NCBI GenBank assembly: GCA_963970005.1
Contig: CAXAMN010021984.1
Location: 494,707-558,706 of the forward strand
Direction of reading: 5' to 3'
DNA length: 64,000 bases
Source of the DNA: Durusdinium trenchii
Lineage: Eukaryota; Sar; Dinophyceae; Suessiales; Symbiodiniaceae
Shown: piece by piece, positions 59,517-64,000 of the stretch
Position numbering within the stretch: position 1 is the stretch's first letter
Layout of the letters: each line of letters starts with the position of its first letter
Program-made: the position numbers and the translations under genes
The notes under the pieces: generated by a model
Seen by the model: the letters and a program-made list of their open reading frames with translations, nothing else
Database searches by the model: none
What the model was told of the DNA's origin: nothing

Positions 59517-59568
59517 AACCCGTCGTACAGACGGGGATAAATAACCTGTCGTACAGACGGAGATAAAT
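59517..59568. repeat. 26-bp tandem duplication with a hairpin core
   Basis: Two adjacent 26-bp units (59,517-59,542 and 59,543-59,568), differing at two sites. Each has CGTCGTACAGACGG, which in the first unit folds as CCGTC-GTACA-GACGG. It is a GC-rich island in AT-rich surroundings. Confidence 0.85.
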
Positions 59569-59889
59569 ATATTTTTTTAATTTAGGGATATCTTTTAAAT
59601 CTTGTCTTAAATAACAAGATTAGGGACGCCCTTATTATTCTTTATTCTAATTTTTGTGATAGATTTTTTTATACGTATTCGATTTGAAAGATATTCTTAT
59701 ATTTATATATTTTTGGAGATTGATGTTCGTTTCGATTTTTATTCGATAAAATAATATGTTTAAAGAATTTATATCGATATATTTTCAATTTATTCGATAT
59801 AATTATTTAATTCAATATATATATATTAATCAAATATCCTCCTGCTAATTTCCTCTATAAAAAGGGGGAGGTCGACCACCCAATTTTGA

Positions 59890-60440
59890 GGTCATTTTAT
59901 AGAGAGTAGCTTCTCTATAGAATTAAAGCCTCCATTATCAGTATCATTTGCATGATATCAGAAAATGATCATTTTTTGGATGTTAGAACTTAGCCTTGAT
60001 TCATGAAGTTGTTGATTCTATATATAGAGAGTGTCTTCGATTTTATAGAGGATATTTTGCTTGTTCACTATGTTCACTGAATTGAATTCAATAGAGTCTT
60101 CAGTCTTAGTCGCATCGGTTGCATTGATTCTATAGAGGGTGTTGTTTTTGTAGAGGCTAGTGATTCTCATTGTATAGAACGTCATGGGAATAATGAATTT
60201 GTTCATGTATGTTTTATATAGCGACAAATTGACACTTTGCGTTTTTTAAAAGTAAATTCGACCTCTTATCCTACCCAGATGCTGGTTATTCATTTTATAT
60301 AGGTTCATCTTGGGCACTTGTGGCATTTCTGATGTTAAGGGGCCGCCTCGATCTTCTAGAGGTTTTGATTCTATAGAGTTTTGTGGGGTACCCCAGGATT
60401 GGGTGTCCCAATTTTATGACTATAGAATGGGGAGCACAAC
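59890..60440. repeat. Scattered TCTATAGAG-type motif cluster
   Basis: The nearly palindromic word TCTATAGAG, often as GATTCTATAGAG, occurs in full or with one change roughly every 40-80 bases through this stretch. The spacing is irregular, so it is not a simple tandem array. Confidence 0.5.
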
Positions 60441-61141
60441 CCTCACCTGAAATTCGCACGGGGATAATCAAATTCTATCTTATGGAATAAAGAAGATATA
60501 TCGATATATTTTAGTTTTTGATTTAACTTATTTTCGATATTATTGATATTTTATTATGAATAAAAAGGGATATAGATCGTTGAAATTGATATGGGTGTAT
60601 ATTCAATTTCGTAATTGTATTAATGGCATAAATCGGAATAATGATGGGAATGCTTAAAACTTCAGAAATATTGATTTTTTTGATGAATGTGATATTAACG
60701 ATATGAATTTTTGATCGTTATATGATGCTAATTTATTCGTATATGCAATGATGGATGAAGGAAGGTTTCGATAATAATTGTCTTTGTATATATACGGATA
60801 AATTATATTACAATTTGTAAAGAAATCTAAAAATATAAAGGTTCTAATATTTTTGATGAAAAATGACATCGACTATCAGATGCCGATATGGGCTTTTGAC
60901 AAAGGAATGAACCGGCCATTAATGGGAAGATGACGCCGGACCGGATAAAATTGAAATTATTGCAACTTTTTGATAATTATAGAAAAATAAAATGATATAT
61001 ATTCATAGGATGAACAATATATTAAGAGAGCGGGGGGTAAGGGGGGGGGAGATGTGAAAATCTTGATTTTGCAAGGTTTTGAAGGGTTCTACATGGATTT
61101 CGCAGAGTAAAGGGCAATTTGATATGATAACAACAGTATAC

Positions 61142-61760
61142 AGCCCCATTGGGGCTCTTGTCTGACTCTGTGGACATGTGGTCTGCAGTTTTGTTTTTTT
61201 GTTTTTTTTGATTTTCGAGGTTCTGGCCATCTGGAGCAGACCATGCAAAAACCTCGAAAATCAAAAAAAAACCAAAACACAAAACTGCAGACCCCATTGG
61301 GGCTCTTGTCTGACTCTGTGGACATNNNNNNNNNNAGTTTTTGTTTTTGGTTTTTTTTTGCATTTTCGAGGTTCTGGCCATCTGGAGTAGACCATGCAAA
61401 AACCTCGAAAATCAAAAAAAAACAACAAACAAAACTGGAGAGCCCATTGGGGCTCTTGTCTGACTCTGTGGACATGTGGTCTGCAATTTTTTTTTTGTTT
61501 CTTTTTATTTTCGAGGTTCTGGCCATCTGGAGCAGACCATGCAAAAACCCCGAAAATCAAAAAATAAAAATTGCAGACCCCATTGGGGCTCTTGTCTGAC
61601 TCTGTGGACATGTGGTTTGCAATTTTTTTTTTTTTGGATTTTCGAGGTTCTGGCCATCTGGAGTAGACCATGCAAAAACCTCGAAAAAACAAAAATCAAA
61701 ATTGCAGACCCCATTGGGGCTCTTGTCTGAATCTGTGGACATGTGGTCTGCAATTTTGGT
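61142..61760. repeat. Five tandem hairpin units (131-150 bp)
   Basis: Unit starts (CCCC of CCCCATTGGGG) lie near 61,144, 61,292, 61,442, 61,578 and 61,709; the fifth lacks the large hairpin. Each complete unit is GTCTGACTCTGTGGACATGT, then GGTCTGCA, a T-rich run, the GATTTTCGAGGTT arm, a loop with CTGGCCATCTGGAG, the opposing arm, and an A-rich run matching the T-rich one. Length differences come from the T and A runs. Unit 2 contains the N gap. Confidence 0.9.
61326..61335. other. Assembly gap (10 N)
   Basis: Ten N inside a tandem repeat unit; by comparison with sister units only a few bases (GTGGTCTGC) need be missing, but a collapse of further units is possible. Confidence 0.99.
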
Positions 61761-61898
61761 TGTCTCCTGTTTAGCCTTTCCTGGGTCCCTCTCCAAGGGT
61801 CTGATTTTTTGTATTTTCGTTGATGTACCAAAAAAGATACAAAAACAAAAAAATACAAAAATCAGACCCGTGTCTGAATTCACCATAAAGAACAAAAC

Positions 61899-61968
61899 CT
61901 TACAAAAGAACAACTTTCACAAACCTATCAATGCTTACAAAAGAACAACTTTCACAAGCCTATCAATG
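61899..61968. repeat. 35-bp tandem duplication
   Basis: CTTACAAAAGAACAACTTTC and the next fifteen bases occur twice back to back (61,899-61,933 and 61,934-61,968), with a single difference (AAACC against AAGCC). Confidence 0.9.
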
Positions 61969-62106
61969 CAAGAGAGATTGCTTGTTTATATTGTAATTTT
62001 CAGCATTTCAGCAGCAGATAGAAGGCTTTGAAGTAGAGAATGCAAAAAATGCGCGTTTCTACAATATGCATACTCTCCCCCCCCTCACCCCCCCTTCTGT
62101 ATATTA

Positions 62107-64000
62107 TATATTCATATTATTAAAATTTTCGAATAGATTAATTGAATTATTACATTGCAATTGGAATTAGATAATTTCAAGTTAATCGATGAATAATATA
62201 TATTTTTATTGGTGAAATGACATTGAAATATTAATATATTAAATATAAATCATCAAATAAAGGATGTGAACTATGTAATTAAAGGGGCGGTCAAAAGTAT
62301 GAATTTCTTGGCGGACAAAAATTTTATATGTATATATTATTGGTTAAAAATATTAAATTGATTAATATGCAATTATTTCTATATAATCCGTCTCCCCTAT
62401 ATTCCAGAAATCTGTTTCTATTCTTTAATGATTGGAAATGAATCTTTTTTGATTATATTTTAAATTATATATAATTTAGGAATGCAGAAAAATACTAATT
62501 GCGAAGAATAATATTTTGACGATAAAATCTTTCGTGCCAAATTCCTAAAAGCCAGAAATAAAATTGCTAAATTCGAAATGGAATTAGAACGAAATATTAT
62601 TATTGCATCCATTTGAAGGCAAATATCGTTTTTGGGAATGGTATCGTTTTTTTCAATCCATATATATCTAAATATATTTTATTATAGACAGTAATCTTAT
62701 AAATAATGATTAGTAATAATGGTCGTCGTAGTAGTATTTATATTAGTATTATACATTAGTAGTAAGTAATAAGGAGTAAGTGTAAGAAATAGGTAGTAGA
62801 AGTAGTAGTAATAGTAGTAGTAATAGTAGTAAGAGTAGTAGTAGTAGTAGTGGTAATAATAATTATTGTAGTAATATATAGTAATAACGATGGTGGTTGT
62901 GGCGAGAAATTAAAAAATAATAATATAAATATCATCACCAAAACAAAATAGAATATCTAATTAACATAACAAAACATATACAAATTAAACCTTAGACATA
63001 CATTCTCGAATATCATTAATATCAATAAACAAAGATAAATTCTAAGATATATATCATTATAATATTAGATATTTTCAAAAAATCATATATATAATTCATT
63101 CTTATAGAAATATAAATGCCGCCTTATAAAATTTTGTTCATTTTGAAGATATATATATATGAAGGACGACGAGGCCTCCTAAAGCGAATATTTAATATTC
63201 ATTCTTTTAAAATTTGTAAATTTTATAATGGTAAAATAATTCAATTGAAGCATATTTCTAATTATATATATAATATATATAAACATAATAATTATATTAT
63301 ACAATCTAAATATTAATTAAATTCAAATATATATTAATAATTTAAATAATTACATATAATTTTTTCATTATTAACTTTAATTTATATATCAATTTATATC
63401 GTATTTTTTAAATTATCTAATATAAAATATTAAATATATATATTTCTATTATATTTCAATAAAATACTATCCAAGATATCTATTATTTTAATATAATCAT
63501 TATTTATATTAAAATATATAAATATATTTAATCCACGATCCGATCGACCAATAATTGTTTTATTAATATAAATATTACCATTACTACAAACTACTACTAC
63601 CACATAACCGGCCGACCAATATTACTATTAATATAATATATATTAATATAATATTCAATATTAATAATTATATTTTAAATAAACATAATCAATTTTTAAA
63701 AGATTTATCTATTTATAACCATCAAAATCTTAAAATTTTTTAACAACGACGACCTCCTTTTTCTCGAGTATTCCTTTTAAGATCGGGGACCTCAACGATA
63801 CATAATTCAAGTGTTGTCGAAAATATTCCTTTTAGATCCTAATTTATCAAATTTTCCTCGGACCGGCAGGATTTTTAATATTTAATTCAATTATTCAATA
63901 TTGATTAATATTATTGATTAATTCAATATAGACAATTTATATATTTAATCTTTTGGCTTATCATGTCATTTATGCCTGAAAAATTACTAAATTTTCAGGA
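62107..64000. other. Very AT-rich DNA, no credible genes
   Basis: The AT-rich sequence continues to the window end. Frames are short and made of Ile, Asn, Lys and Tyr. Positions 63,740-63,870 are slightly less AT-rich, but no gene was recognised there. Confidence 0.7.
62796..62875. repeat. TAG/GTA trinucleotide microsatellite
   Basis: An imperfect (TAG)n run, with AAT and AAG interruptions. The minus strand reads as poly-Thr with Ile, which explains the open frame there. Confidence 0.9.

Larger units (their letters stand above)
57421..61017. other. Very AT-rich DNA without credible genes
   Basis: By eye well over 70% A+T, with long TATA, AATT and homopolymer runs and no open frame longer than about 70 codons. 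Slightly richer islands occur at 59,520-59,570 and 59,840-60,470. In the latter, TCTATAGAG and close variants recur many times. No tRNA, rRNA or organelle gene was recognised. The composition contrasts sharply with the 55.9 kb before it. Confidence 0.7.
61018..62106. mobile_element. Foldback/MITE-like element of tandem hairpin units in AT-rich DNA
   Basis: About 1.07 kb of near-normal composition set in AT-rich DNA. The ends are imperfect inverted G-runs: GCGGGGGGTAAGGGGGGGGAGA at the left (~61,030) and the complement of CTCCCCCCCCTCACCCCCCCTT at the right (~62,074-62,095). Both ends are flanked by TATATTA (61,018-61,024 and 62,100-62,106), a possible target duplication, though weak evidence in such sequence. 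The inside holds five units about 131-150 bp long, each starting with CCCCATTGGGGCTCTTGTCT and containing arms GATTTTCGAGGTT / AACCTCGAAAATC around a ~27-base loop. A further hairpin (GGGTCTGATTTTT / AAAAATCAGACCC) and a 35-bp tandem pair follow. No transposase is present, so it would be non-autonomous. The open frames over it are by-products. Confidence 0.5.

Noticed and set aside
61003..62031. Overlapping frames on both strands (up to 151 codons) with repeated PDGQNLEN-like or FEVLAIWSRPCKN-like peptides
   Set aside because: They follow the hairpin repeat units and occur on both strands at once, some crossing the N gap.
62756..62941. Thr-rich minus-strand frame
   Set aside because: Translation of the TAG/GTA microsatellite.
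57421..64000. Mitochondrial or plastid origin of the AT-rich part
   Set aside because: No rRNA, tRNA, cox, cob or photosystem gene is recognisable, so organelle identity cannot be supported from this sequence.

Overview
The first ~55.9 kb look like nuclear DNA of a dinoflagellate, most likely of the Symbiodiniaceae type. GC is about 50%, and there are many short exons with tens to hundreds of bases between them. Splice sites are not strictly GT-AG: reading phase is kept when GC or GA is used as donor, and acceptors are usually AG followed by G. A plastid protein carries a two-part, peridinin-type leader. Families seen here (ubiquitin-like/ankyrin, kinesin-light-chain TPR, CCCH fingers, noncanonical PARPs) are common in dinoflagellates. 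All convincing genes lie on the + strand. The species was not determined.

Layout: 3.2-4.4 kb phytanoyl-CoA dioxygenase-like gene; 5.3-9.4 kb a string of small exons with kinesin-light-chain-type TPRs; 13.4-14.3 kb an intronless gene of unknown function; 15.3-17.3 kb a choline-transporter-like (SLC44/CTL) membrane protein in two exons; 21.7-22.9 kb a ubiquitin-like + ankyrin protein; 25.1-25.9 kb an unknown gene broken by a 10-bp duplication; 27.7-29.1 kb a large 14-bp minisatellite; 31.0-33.8 kb a damaged UIM + kinase + zinc-finger gene; 35.8-46.6 kb a run of exons encoding CCCH fingers, a ZNFX1-like SF1 helicase, NFX1-type zinc fingers and a PARP catalytic domain, possibly one protein; 49.2-51.1 kb a plastid CSP41-like protein; 52.6 kb an orphan first exon of glycerol kinase; 54.3-55.9 kb a JmjC (JMJD5/KDM8-like) oxygenase. 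A CTAGTAAC-rich repeat recurs at least five times between these genes.

Right after the JmjC stop codon (55,898) the sequence changes. About 1.5 kb of intermediate composition leads into roughly 6.6 kb of very AT-rich DNA without credible genes. This is either a real AT isochore or a scaffold chimera with another genome. Inside it sits a ~1.1-kb block of ordinary composition made of five tandem hairpin units and bounded by imperfect inverted G-runs, resembling a foldback or MITE-like element. There are two 10-N gaps (24,780-24,789 and 61,326-61,335).

The genes do not form a pathway. The most notable candidate is the CCCH-helicase-NFX1-PARP run, whose domains match those of animal antiviral RNA sensors (ZAP, ZNFX1) but joined in an unusual order. 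All exon limits were read by eye; those given exactly keep the reading frame, and the rest are approximate.
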